Positions 1 to 5,805 of a stretch of 5,885 nt of DNA are shown here, piece after piece; within the stretch, counting starts at the first letter, position 1, and every line of letters starts with the position of its first letter. Made by a program: the position numbers and the translations under genes. The DNA is from Burkholderiales bacterium (GTDB lineage Bacteria; Pseudomonadota; Gammaproteobacteria; Burkholderiales; Burkholderiaceae_A), in contig JAURFZ010000090.1 in NCBI GenBank assembly GCA_030834045.1, positions 1 to 5,885 of the forward strand. Reading direction: 5' to 3'. The notes beneath the pieces are model-generated. The model made no database searches and was not told the origin of the DNA. It saw only the letters and a program-made list of their open reading frames with translations.

Positions 1-890
1 TGCAAGGGTTACGAGACGCTTACCTAGCGAGAGCGCCGTCCCTAGGAGCGTTTCGCGTGCTGCATGGGGAACCATTCGTGATGGGCCTACAGGGCGGTGG
101 CCTTGCACACCTCCCAATCCCCCTCGTTGTCTTGATGGTTCTCTGCCCCATCCTTATAGGCGTCATTTGCAACCTCGTGGTCATCCCAGATGGCGATCAT
201 GGGCATTGCCGCATGCAATACTTTTGAGTCTATATCGGACTTGTACTGGGCGTGCCGCATCCGATAATGATCGAGGGTTGTGATCTCGTTGGCAGGTACC
301 GATACCCGCCCAAGAGAGGCGGCCAAAGAAGATGCGTAGCCATCGGCTGCATACTCATAAATATAGTCACCCAGATGCAGTGCGTAGTCACAGTCCGACT
401 TCGCAACCTCCGCATAGACGTTAAAAAAGCCGGACGGGTAGTTTGAGCAGGACATGACAGCGAACTTCAACGACTCCACGCCTGCCGATGGCAAGGTGCG
501 GGTGCGGCCAACAGGTGAATTTTCGAGCCCCGAGCGGAAGCGATAGTAGTACTGCTGCCCAGGCGATAGGCCGGTTGCATCGGCTTTGGCAGTGAAACCC
601 GTCGCAGCACTCGCGACCGCAGGCCCGCTTGAGACGATGTTTGTGAATGCGCTGTCGGTTGCGACCTCGTAGGTGAGAGTGACGGTTGCACTGGAGTTGG
701 GAACCTTGGCATGGGTCCACAAAATAATACGGTCTGACAAGGGGTCGCCCGAGGCGACACCGTAGTTAAAGCTAGGCCCATCATTACCACCCCCACAACC
801 TGACAAAACCGACCCTGCCGCTGCCACAGCTGCAACAGACCCTATGCGAATGACAAACTCACGGCGTGACTGAACAGGCTGAATTGACAT
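1..890 (-). pseudogene. phoD: PhoD-family alkaline phosphatase, interrupted (Tat lipoprotein)
   Basis: PhoD enzymes are metal-dependent phosphomono/diesterases of the periplasm or cell surface. The start at 890 is chosen because an AAAGGA site precedes it and it puts the signal at the very N-terminus: twin arginines at residues 9-10 (SRREFV), a hydrophobic run, then lipobox LSGC with Cys32, so export would be by Tat with lipidation. The mature part begins with FNYGVASGDPLSDRIILWTH (41-60), the PhoD N-terminal beta domain, followed by the phosphoesterase motifs SCSNY (147-151), HLGDYIYEY (172-180) and WDDHE (235-239). Translation stops at TAG (89-87) after 267 residues; family members are usually about 450-550. 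Past the stop the same frame reads AHHEWFPM, matching the family 'AYxEWMP' block, so TAG probably replaced a CAG. Further on, DGALAR and then RLVTLA fit the family only in other frames, suggesting frameshifts. Pseudogene status is inferred; the distal half is outside the window. Confidence 0.85.
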
Positions 891-1024
891 AAAAAGGCAT
901 CCTTTTTTAACTAAACTCACGCGAGATAAGCCTGCAAAAAAAGCAGACCACTTCAAATAACAACGACATTCGTTAAGGATGCGTGAGGAAGTTTGCAATT
1001 AGGTTACGGTCATAGAACCATTTT
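891..1024. other. Divergent intergenic region with inverted repeat
   Basis: This 134-base AT-rich gap separates the phoD-like gene (minus) from the FG-GAP/RTX gene (plus) and should hold the promoters of both. No convincing -35/-10 pair was found for either direction. GCATCCTT at 897-904 (followed by TTTTAAC) is mirrored by GTTAAGGATGC at 972-982; the arms match over 8 bases and then again over AAC/GTT if four extra T are skipped. The left arm overlaps the phoD ribosome binding site, so pairing or protein binding could matter, but the arms are about 67 bases apart and this may be chance. Confidence 0.35.
900..905 (-). promoter_or_regulatory. Ribosome binding site of the phoD-like gene
   Basis: AAAGGA on the minus strand lies 9 bases before the ATG at 890. 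It favours this start over an in-frame ATG 36 codons upstream (998), which would bury the twin-arginine signal behind a long unrelated leader. Confidence 0.55.
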
Positions 1025-3031
1025 ATGAACGGGATAAAAGACATGGAAGAATTTCTTCGTCTTGGTAGTCGAGAGGTGGCAGGCTCCTTTTATTGGTTCC
1101 AAGACCAAAGTAACCGCTTCGTTGCTCACAACGATCTTTACGTTCAAGACATCGACGGGGACGGCACAGAGGAGATTTTTTTTGCGGGATTTGAAACGCA
1201 GCCCAATACCCCGGCAGAGTATTCGAATATCAGCACTTCCATTTTTGGTTGGTCGGCTGGTCAGCTCAATAACGTAACGAGTCAATGGCTACCGAATGGA
1301 CAGAACCATGTTGAAGGAGTGGGAGATGTGGTTTTCGGCGACTTCAATGGCGACAGCCTGGTTGATGTTTTCTTTTCTGGTTATGCGGATATGGACTATG
1401 AAGTCAAGGCATATGCGTTTTACAACAAGGGAAGTTTTTTTGAACGGACTGCACTTGGCCTAACTGCCTGGGAACACGGGGCCAATAGCGGTGACATCAA
1501 CAACGATGGTTATTTGGATGTCTTGGTTGCGGGTTATTCGAGCCCATTAGTCACCTACTTAGGCTCGCCCAATGGGCTGGTTCGCACACTTAAAGACTCA
1601 AGCGATCCCTTAAACAGCTATATCACCTTTGGCTCTGGAGTGAGTTTAGGAGACTTCCTTAACAACGGCAGCACGAGCGTCGTCGTAGTTGACAGTGGCG
1701 TTGTAGGAGATGCACCTGCTGACACTCTTCTGCTTAAGCCTAAGTTGGTAAACACAAGGGTCGAAGAATTCGAAATCGTTGGTACGCTTCCAGCCCCCCG
1801 GCTTGAGAATCCCTCATATAACCTTCAAACCAGTAATTACGACAAGAGCCACGATGTTAGGGCTAGAACCGTGGACTTCAATCGTGATGGGCTGGACGAC
1901 ATTATTGTCTGGTCTCGTGCAGGCTGGACAGGAAGTAGATGGCCAGAAGTTTCACAAATACAATTTCTACGTAATGAAGGGGGCGGCGAATTTGCCGATG
2001 TAACGGGTTCAACACTTGAGGGTTACACCCTCAACTCAAACGCCTCCTACAGTCCCCGCATTATGGATTTCAACCGTGATGGATGGCTAGATATTTTCGT
2101 AAGTTCGGCCTCGTTTGAAGGTGTCCACGACTCCACTGCCTTGTTCTTGGGGCAACCTGACGGTCGCTTCTTAGCGACTGAAAGCCAACTGCTTTCAAGT
2201 GCTGTGAGTAATGACGGTGGCGTTGCAACTCTTGCCTGGGGACCAGACCAATCGCTGTACTTTATTTCGAATACCTTCGAGACATCAACGCAGGGGCTCA
2301 AAAGTACGGTCTACTTTGCAGAACTCTCATTTCCCAGCAGGGAGACAGACGAATACCTGCCTGGTTCGGCCCTTGAAGATCGTATTGAAGGTCTTGGCGG
2401 TAACGATCGAATTGAGGGTCGGGGCGGTAACGACTGGCTTGATGGCGGTGATGGTATTGACCAGGCCCTCTACGGAGGACGCAGCATTGACTATGAAATC
2501 TCTGAGCTTAGCCCTGGGAGGTGGCAAGTAAGTGACCAGCGAGCGTTCATTCAGCAAGTTGGCGCAGACCAGGGCGATGGCGAAGATACCCTAGTCAATA
2601 TCGAACGACTTGTATTTTCTGATGTCACTATTGCGCTGGATCTGGATGGCGTTGGAGGTAAGGCTTATCGTGTTTATAAAGCTGCCTTCGATCGGGAGCC
2701 CGACTCAGGTGGCCTTGGCTACTGGATTGGCCAGATGGATAACGGCATGGGCATGGTTGAAGTGGCTGCCCGCTTTATCGATTCCGACGAGTTCCGATCG
2801 CTCTACGGAACAAATCCCACTAATGGCCAGTTCCTAACCAAGGTCTACAACAATGTCCTTGATCGAGACCCCGACGCCGGCGGCTACGCCTGGTGGATCG
2901 AACAGCTTGAAAACAACCCCGAGAAAACCTGGCAGAAAGTTCTTGCTGACTTCTCAGAGTCGCCCGAGAACCAAGACAACGTTGCAGAACTCATCGCTAA
3001 CGGGATTCCATTCGATCCCTGGGCGGGCTAA
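1025..3031 (+). CDS. FG-GAP/VCBS propeller + RTX + DUF4214 secreted protein
   Basis: A 668-residue protein without an N-terminal signal peptide. Domain order: an FG-GAP/VCBS beta-propeller (about 35-430) with calcium-loop motifs DIDGDG (42), DFNGDSLVD (106), DINNDGYLD (157), DFLNNGS (210, degenerate), DFNRDGLDD (284) and DFNRDGWLD (348), giving six visible blades and perhaps a weak seventh near 395; a short RTX block (447-484; GLGGND, GRGGND, GGDGID); the segment that often follows RTX repeats (DTLVNIERLVFSD, 521-533); and a DUF4214 domain (about 545-655) ending in FDPWAG. RTX repeats with no Sec leader are typical of type I secretion with an uncleaved C-terminal signal, so an extracellular or surface calcium-binding protein is inferred; the ligand is unknown. 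The frame is closed upstream by TAG at 1013. A second ATG at 1043 has GGGA 8 bases before it and may be the true start, since 1025 has no clear ribosome site. No transporter genes are adjacent. Confidence 0.9.
   Translation: MNGIKDMEEFLRLGSREVAGSFYWFQDQSNRFVAHNDLYVQDIDGDGTEEIFFAGFETQPNTPAEYSNISTSIFGWSAGQLNNVTSQWLPNGQNHVEGVGDVVFGDFNGDSLVDVFFSGYADMDYEVKAYAFYNKGSFFERTALGLTAWEHGANSGDINNDGYLDVLVAGYSSPLVTYLGSPNGLVRTLKDSSDPLNSYITFGSGVSLGDFLNNGSTSVVVVDSGVVGDAPADTLLLKPKLVNTRVEEFEIVGTLPAPRLENPSYNLQTSNYDKSHDVRARTVDFNRDGLDDIIVWSRAGWTGSRWPEVSQIQFLRNEGGGEFADVTGSTLEGYTLNSNASYSPRIMDFNRDGWLDIFVSSASFEGVHDSTALFLGQPDGRFLATESQLLSSAVSNDGGVATLAWGPDQSLYFISNTFETSTQGLKSTVYFAELSFPSRETDEYLPGSALEDRIEGLGGNDRIEGRGGNDWLDGGDGIDQALYGGRSIDYEISELSPGRWQVSDQRAFIQQVGADQGDGEDTLVNIERLVFSDVTIALDLDGVGGKAYRVYKAAFDREPDSGGLGYWIGQMDNGMGMVEVAARFIDSDEFRSLYGTNPTNGQFLTKVYNNVLDRDPDAGGYAWWIEQLENNPEKTWQKVLADFSESPENQDNVAELIANGIPFDPWAG
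2921..2973 (+). repeat. DUF4214 53-bp conserved core, copy A
   Basis: This encodes the stretch EKTWQKVLADFSESPEN. It differs from copy B (4885-4937) at 2 of 53 positions and from copy C (5327-5379, opposite strand) at 4 of 53; all differences are synonymous. The inner segments AACCTGGCAGAAAGTTCTTG and TCAGAGTCGCCCGAGAACCA are identical in all three. Confidence 0.9.
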
Positions 3032-3060
3032 GTCGAACCCATTATTCGAACCTATTCACT

Positions 3061-3094
3061 CGCCCAACTCCTTATTCGTCGTTCTAGGAGGGCG
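3061..3094. terminator. Possible bidirectional hairpin between convergent genes
   Basis: CGCC (3061-3064) and CTCCT (3068-3072) can pair with AGGAG (3086-3090) and GGCG (3091-3094), leaving a 3-base bulge and a 13-base loop. It sits where the propeller gene and the minus-strand acidic protein converge and overlaps the stop codon of the latter. Neither side has a T-run, so intrinsic terminator activity is doubtful. Confidence 0.3.
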
Positions 3095-3806
3095 TCGTAA
3101 TCAAGGCGCTCAGTAGGTCTTGGGCCTCCTGCTGAGTGCGTTGTTTCAAATAATCTTGTGTCGCCAAAAGCTCAGTTAAAGAGAAAAGCTCTTCCTGGGA
3201 TGACGATTCGGATGACGATTCGCCAGAAATTTCTGCGAGAACACCAAGATGAACCTCTGCTAAAACGTCTTGCGAAGTCTGCTCAGTAGGGTCTTGCTGA
3301 GCAACCTCGACCGGGTTCTCATCCATGGGCTCGACGTTCTCAGACTCCGTTTCGCCCGTCTCTTGCCCCGTATCGTCACTTGTTTCTGCAAGTGTCTGAT
3401 TTGTGAACTCAGCCTGTTCAAGGCTATCGAGATAGGCCTGATCTTCGGCAGATAGCTCGATAACAATGGGGTTCACGGGCTCACCCAGAGGGTCGGCAAT
3501 ACCTTGCCGATTTAAATAGCTGGCAAGGTCTTTGTCGCGGCCAGCTATTTCCTTTAGGTAAGGGAGGGCCTTTTGAAAATCGTAGCCTGGTGCGCCGGGT
3601 ACGAGCTCAATATCGCCCACCCGATGCGAGCCATGTTTCGCAAGACTGTAGGACTCACCCCTTGGAACATAGGCAGACCGACTCGCCCGTACCGTTGCCG
3701 ATAAAGTCTGGGCAAATCCTTCGCCTTGTTGCTTGGACCTCGCCTTTACAGGCGAAGCAAGGACGTTAGAATCTGAGGCAGTCAACGCTTGTGTCGGACT
3801 GGTCAT
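3084..3806 (-). CDS. Unrecognised acidic hypothetical protein (240 aa)
   Basis: I do not recognise this family. The start at 3806 (MTSPTQALTASD) is preferred because the longer reading from 3911 would overlap the start of the divergent cyclophilin gene; no strong ribosome site is visible. There is no signal peptide or membrane segment. The first third is polar and basic (KARSKQQGEG; SRSAYVPRGESYSLAKHGSHR). The middle (about 68-125) looks folded (GYDFQKALPYLKEIAGRD; NPIVIELSAEDQAYLDSL). From about 130 a long Glu/Ser/Thr/Gln-rich stretch looks disordered, with ESSSESSS encoded by a 12-base tandem repeat. The C-terminus (EELFSLTELLATQDYLKQR...EAQDLLSAL) could be amphipathic helix. Its start is 85 bases from the cyclophilin fusion, so shared regulation is possible. 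That it is a real gene is likely from the long open frame and spacing; its role is unknown. Confidence 0.65.
   Translation of the reverse strand: MTSPTQALTASDSNVLASPVKARSKQQGEGFAQTLSATVRASRSAYVPRGESYSLAKHGSHRVGDIELVPGAPGYDFQKALPYLKEIAGRDKDLASYLNRQGIADPLGEPVNPIVIELSAEDQAYLDSLEQAEFTNQTLAETSDDTGQETGETESENVEPMDENPVEVAQQDPTEQTSQDVLAEVHLGVLAEISGESSSESSSQEELFSLTELLATQDYLKQRTQQEAQDLLSALITTPS
3199..3222. repeat. 12-bp tandem repeat, two copies
   Basis: GATGACGATTCG occurs twice head to tail (3199-3210 and 3211-3222). On the minus strand it encodes the ESSSESSS run of the acidic hypothetical protein. The unit is a multiple of three, so gain or loss of copies would keep the frame. Confidence 0.9.
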
Positions 3807-3891
3807 GTTGATTTGCAAAGTTAGTTTTGACTCAGAACTCACATGCAAGTCCCATGCCAGCGAAAACTTAACCTTCGAGGAATGTATTGCA
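3807..3891. other. Divergent promoter region, acidic protein / cyclophilin
   Basis: This 85-base gap lies between two divergent starts and must serve both genes if each has its own promoter. TTGACT (3827-3832) would be a good -35 for the plus strand, but the hexamer 17 bases downstream (TCCCAT) is a poor -10. No clear operator palindrome was seen. Confidence 0.3.
3877..3882 (+). promoter_or_regulatory. Ribosome binding site of the cyclophilin fusion
   Basis: GAGGAA lies 9 bases before the ATG at 3892. It selects this start, which is also where homology to cyclophilins begins, over in-frame upstream starts from 3733 that would run through the divergent gene. Confidence 0.7.
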
Positions 3892-4998
3892 ATGAATCCG
3901 TCTGTCACCATTCAAACCAATCGAGGCCCCATTTCCCTTGAGCTTTTCCCAAGCCAGGCCCCTGTCTCGGTGAGCAACTTTTTGCTCTATGCCTTCGATG
4001 ACTTTTATGACGGCGTGTTGTTTCACAGGGTCGTGGCTAACTTTGTAATCCAAGCCGGACGATTCGATTCATCGGGCGCCTCTAAAGTTGCTATGCAACG
4101 CAGTCCTATTGAGCTTGAATCCGACAACGAATTATCAAACCTGCGTGGCACGCTTGGGTTTGCCCGAACCAGTGACCCAAACTCCGCCACCTCTGAGTTC
4201 TACATCAACCTAATCGACAATACAGGCTTGGACTATCGAAGTGCGCAAGAGCCTGGCTATGCCGTCTTCGGTCGTGTAACCTCGGGACTCGACATTGTCG
4301 ACAGTATTGCCTCAGTACCCGTGGCAACAAACAATGGGTTTGAGAACGTTCCAGTGACTGCAATCGTCATCAATGATGCAGAACTCTCCCAAGGGGCCGA
4401 TTTATTTATAGAGCTTCCCGAGTACCGGGCAGCCGCCGGTGTTACAGGAGCTCGGCTTGAGTTCTCTAGCGATCAAATTAGTGCCAAACCCATGAGCGAC
4501 GGAAGTTGGGCTGTCTTTGAGTCGTCTGGCTACTCGATTGCGAAGCTTGTTGGCTACAGTCGAATTCTGTTAAGCGATAAGACGATCGGTCTGGACTTGG
4601 AGGGTAGCGCAGGACAGGCCTATCGGGTCTATAAAGCCGCCTTTGATCGAGATCCAATGCAAGGCGACACCTTAGGCCTGGGCTACTGGATTGCACAAAT
4701 TGATAACGGCATGGACATGGTTGAAGTTGCCGCCCGGTTCATTGACTCCAATGAGTTTCGAACGCTCTATGGAGAAAATGCCTCGGACGGTGACTTCCTT
4801 ATTGGCCTTTACAGAAATGTACTCGACCGCGCACCCGATGCCGGTGGCTACGCCTGGTGGACCGACCAGCTTGAAAATAATCCGGAGAAAACCTGGCAGA
4901 AAGTTCTTGCTGATTTTTCAGAGTCGCCCGAGAACCAGGCGAACGTAGCTGAGCTTATTGGAAACGGAATTTATTTCGATACGTGGGTGGGGTAAGTT
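3892..4998 (+). CDS. Cyclophilin peptidyl-prolyl isomerase fused to DUF4214
   Basis: A 367-residue two-part protein. Residues 4-165 form a complete cyclophilin like E. coli PpiB: FHRVVANFVIQAG (44-56, with catalytic-type Arg46 and Gln54), NLRGTLGFARTSDPNSAT (83-100), SEFYINLIDN (101-110, Phe103) and GYAVFGRVTSGLDIVD (122-137). Ordinary PpiB ends near 165. Here a linker follows that contains a degraded version of the segment seen after RTX repeats (SRILLSDKTIGLDL, 223-236), then a DUF4214 domain (about 243-355) ending FDTWVG. Cyclophilins speed cis-trans isomerisation of X-Pro bonds during folding. There is no Sec or Tat signal, so if exported it would use the C-terminal tail, as inferred for the propeller protein upstream; the substrate is unknown. 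The catalytic residues look intact. The stop is TAA at the end of the sequence GTGGGGTAA. The fusion is certain from one uninterrupted frame; secretion is inference. Confidence 0.92.
4885..4937 (+). repeat. DUF4214 53-bp conserved core, copy B
   Basis: This is the core inside the cyclophilin fusion. It differs from copy A only at GAC/GAT and TTC/TTT, and from copy C at 2 of 53. With C the match extends upstream to GCCTGGTGG (4852), giving 82 of 86 identical bases. Confidence 0.9.
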
Positions 4999-5268
4999 AT
5001 TTTCTGTTACAGACACCCGTTCCGCCAAGTGCTAAGCCCGTGTTCACACTCAAGGCAACTCATTTACTTACATCCCATCTTGCATGTCTTAAGAAAAACA
5101 ATTGGGTGTTTCAAGGGCCAGTAAGTTTTGACGTTGGATCTTTTGTTTAGGCCACCCATCGAAATTTCGGCTAAGCTGGCCCCGCCCGCGGGGGACCCCC
5201 CAATGCGCTTGATCGTACCTAGCGCACCTTGATACAACCGATGTTACTTAAAGGGTTTCTGACCCTCA
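4999..5268. other. Non-coding gap with GC-rich and small hairpins
   Basis: No gene is supported in these 270 bases. CCCCG (5180-5184) can pair with CGGGG (5189-5193) around a 4-base loop, within a run of G/C blocks continuing to 5200 and with no T-run after it. CGAAATTTCG at 5160-5169 is a perfect 10-base palindrome. AGGGT (5252-5256) and ACCCT (5262-5266) form a 5-bp stem just past the stop of the minus-strand DUF4214 fragment and could be a weak leftover terminator of that gene. None is convincing as a defined element. Confidence 0.4.
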
Positions 5269-5463
5269 CTATCCCACCCAAGAATCGAACACAATGCCGT
5301 TGGCAATGAGTTCGGCCACATTCCCCTGGTTCTCGGGCGACTCTGAAAAATCCGCAAGAACTTTCTGCCAGGTTTTTTCAGGGTTATTTTCAAGCTGGTC
5401 GGTCCACCAGGCATAGCCGCCTGCATCGGGGTCACGGTTCAGGACGTTGTTATAGACCTTGGT
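5269..5463 (-). pseudogene. Orphan 3' fragment of a third DUF4214 gene
   Basis: The minus strand encodes 64 residues and a TAG stop, from TKVYNNVLNRDPDAGGYAWW through EKTWQKVLADFSESPEN to FDSWVG. This is the last part of a DUF4214 domain, aligned without gaps to the ends of the two intact proteins. Upstream of the first Thr codon the frame reads TAG TGA, and similarity to the propeller gene (AACCAAGGTCTA) ends at about 5464, so everything N-terminal is missing and there is no start. The first 20 residues match the propeller protein except at one position; the following TDQLENN matches the cyclophilin fusion. The absence of frame damage inside the fragment suggests a recent break. Confidence 0.88.
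5327..5379 (-). repeat. DUF4214 53-bp conserved core, copy C
   Basis: This is the inverted copy of the core found at 2921-2973 and 4885-4937. It differs from copy B only at GAG/GAA and GCT/GCG, both synonymous. Confidence 0.9.
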
Positions 5464-5464
5464 T

Positions 5465-5553
5465 CACTACTGTCCGGTTAATTTGAGAACAAAATCAATT
5501 GGTTAGGATTATCTTGGATTTTCATTGTGTAGTCATTTGGCTGCAAGGCGCAT
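5465..5553. mobile_element. Rearrangement junction, possibly an insertion-sequence end
   Basis: Sequence homologous to the DUF4214 genes ends abruptly at 5464, and PaiB-like coding sequence becomes recognisable near 5554. The stretch between starts CACTACTGTCCGGTTAATTT; a TGTCCGGTTAA-type terminus resembles, from memory, ends of some IS4-like elements. No transposase, second inverted repeat or target duplication is in the window, so identity as a remnant IS end is tentative; the breakpoint itself is well supported. Confidence 0.4.
5483..5512 (+). promoter_or_regulatory. Possible promoter reading into paiB remnant and GNAT gene
   Basis: TTGAGA (5483-5488, 5 of 6 to the sigma70 -35) and GATTAT (5507-5512, 4 of 6 to the -10) are separated by 18 bases within the junction sequence and point right. 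If active it would drive the truncated PaiB piece and the acetyltransferase after their native promoter was lost. Prediction by eye only. Confidence 0.3.
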
Positions 5554-5800
5554 GAGAGCTCGGTTGGCACGCACTCACGAGAGGACGGAGCCGAAGCCTT
5601 GGAAGATGAGTGACTCTTCCACGGAATACATTGATGAGGTGCTGAAGGCAATCGTTGGAATCGAGATGCAGATCGCGCGTCTCGAGGGCAAGGCCAAGCT
5701 GAGTCAAAATCGTGAGGCCAGAGATCGTTTAAATGCCGCTGAAAAGCTGATCAACAATGGCAGCACGGAGCTTGGCAAGGCGATGCTTAAGGGGGCTTGA
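5525..5800 (+). pseudogene. 5'-truncated PaiB-like FMN-binding regulator
   Basis: The frame encodes the C-terminal part of a PaiB-family protein (FMN-binding negative transcriptional regulator, normally about 200 residues). Recognisable are RLARTHERTEPKPW, corresponding to the family's 'LTxxHE...PW' stretch, then YIDEVLKAIVGIEMQI and RLEGKAKLSQNR, the family's IVGxEI/ExKxKxSQNR signature, ending in ALKGA-like GKAMLKGA. The split-barrel FMN-binding N-terminal portion is absent, replaced by the junction sequence. The frame opens with a TTG at 5525; the first ATG that could serve (5606) has GGAAG directly against it, too close to act as a ribosome site, so a made protein is doubtful. The stop at 5798-5800 is 5 bases before the next gene, as in an operon. 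In Bacillus, paiB is paired with a GNAT gene, paiA, and the neighbour here is also a GNAT. Confidence 0.75.
5788..5795 (+). promoter_or_regulatory. Ribosome binding site of the GNAT gene
   Basis: The purine run AAGGGGG lies about 10 bases before the ATG at 5806 and inside the last codons of the PaiB remnant, supporting this start and translational linkage of the two frames. Confidence 0.6.
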
Positions 5801-5805
5801 CCAAC

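Noticed and set aside
467..835. Open frame on the minus strand overlapping the phoD-like gene
   Set aside because: It is a shifted-frame shadow; the other frame carries the PhoD motifs.
891..998. N-terminal extension of the phoD-like protein by 36 residues
   Set aside because: It would place the twin-arginine signal internally; the ATG at 890 has a ribosome site and gives a standard Tat lipoprotein leader.
993..1028. Small leader frame TTG...TGA overlapping the ATG at 1025
   Set aside because: The GAGGAA before it is only 2 bases from the TTG, too close to initiate, and the 11-residue product has no recognisable character.
3733..3891. Upstream in-frame extension of the cyclophilin gene
   Set aside because: It has no homology to cyclophilins, crosses the start of the divergent acidic-protein gene, and a better ribosome site precedes the ATG at 3892.
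3807..3911. N-terminal extension of the acidic protein to an ATG at 3911
   Set aside because: It would overlap the start and ribosome site of the cyclophilin fusion; the ATG at 3806 leaves a normal divergent gap.
5180..5193. GC-rich hairpin as an intrinsic terminator of the cyclophilin gene
   Set aside because: It has only a 5-bp stem, no T-run, and lies about 180 bases past the stop codon.
5244..5435. Minus-strand frame over the DUF4214 fragment reading PGGPTSLKI...PGRKFL
   Set aside because: It is the +1 shadow of the DUF4214 frame; the same shadow peptide appears over the two intact DUF4214 copies (near 2853-3116 and 4691-4948).
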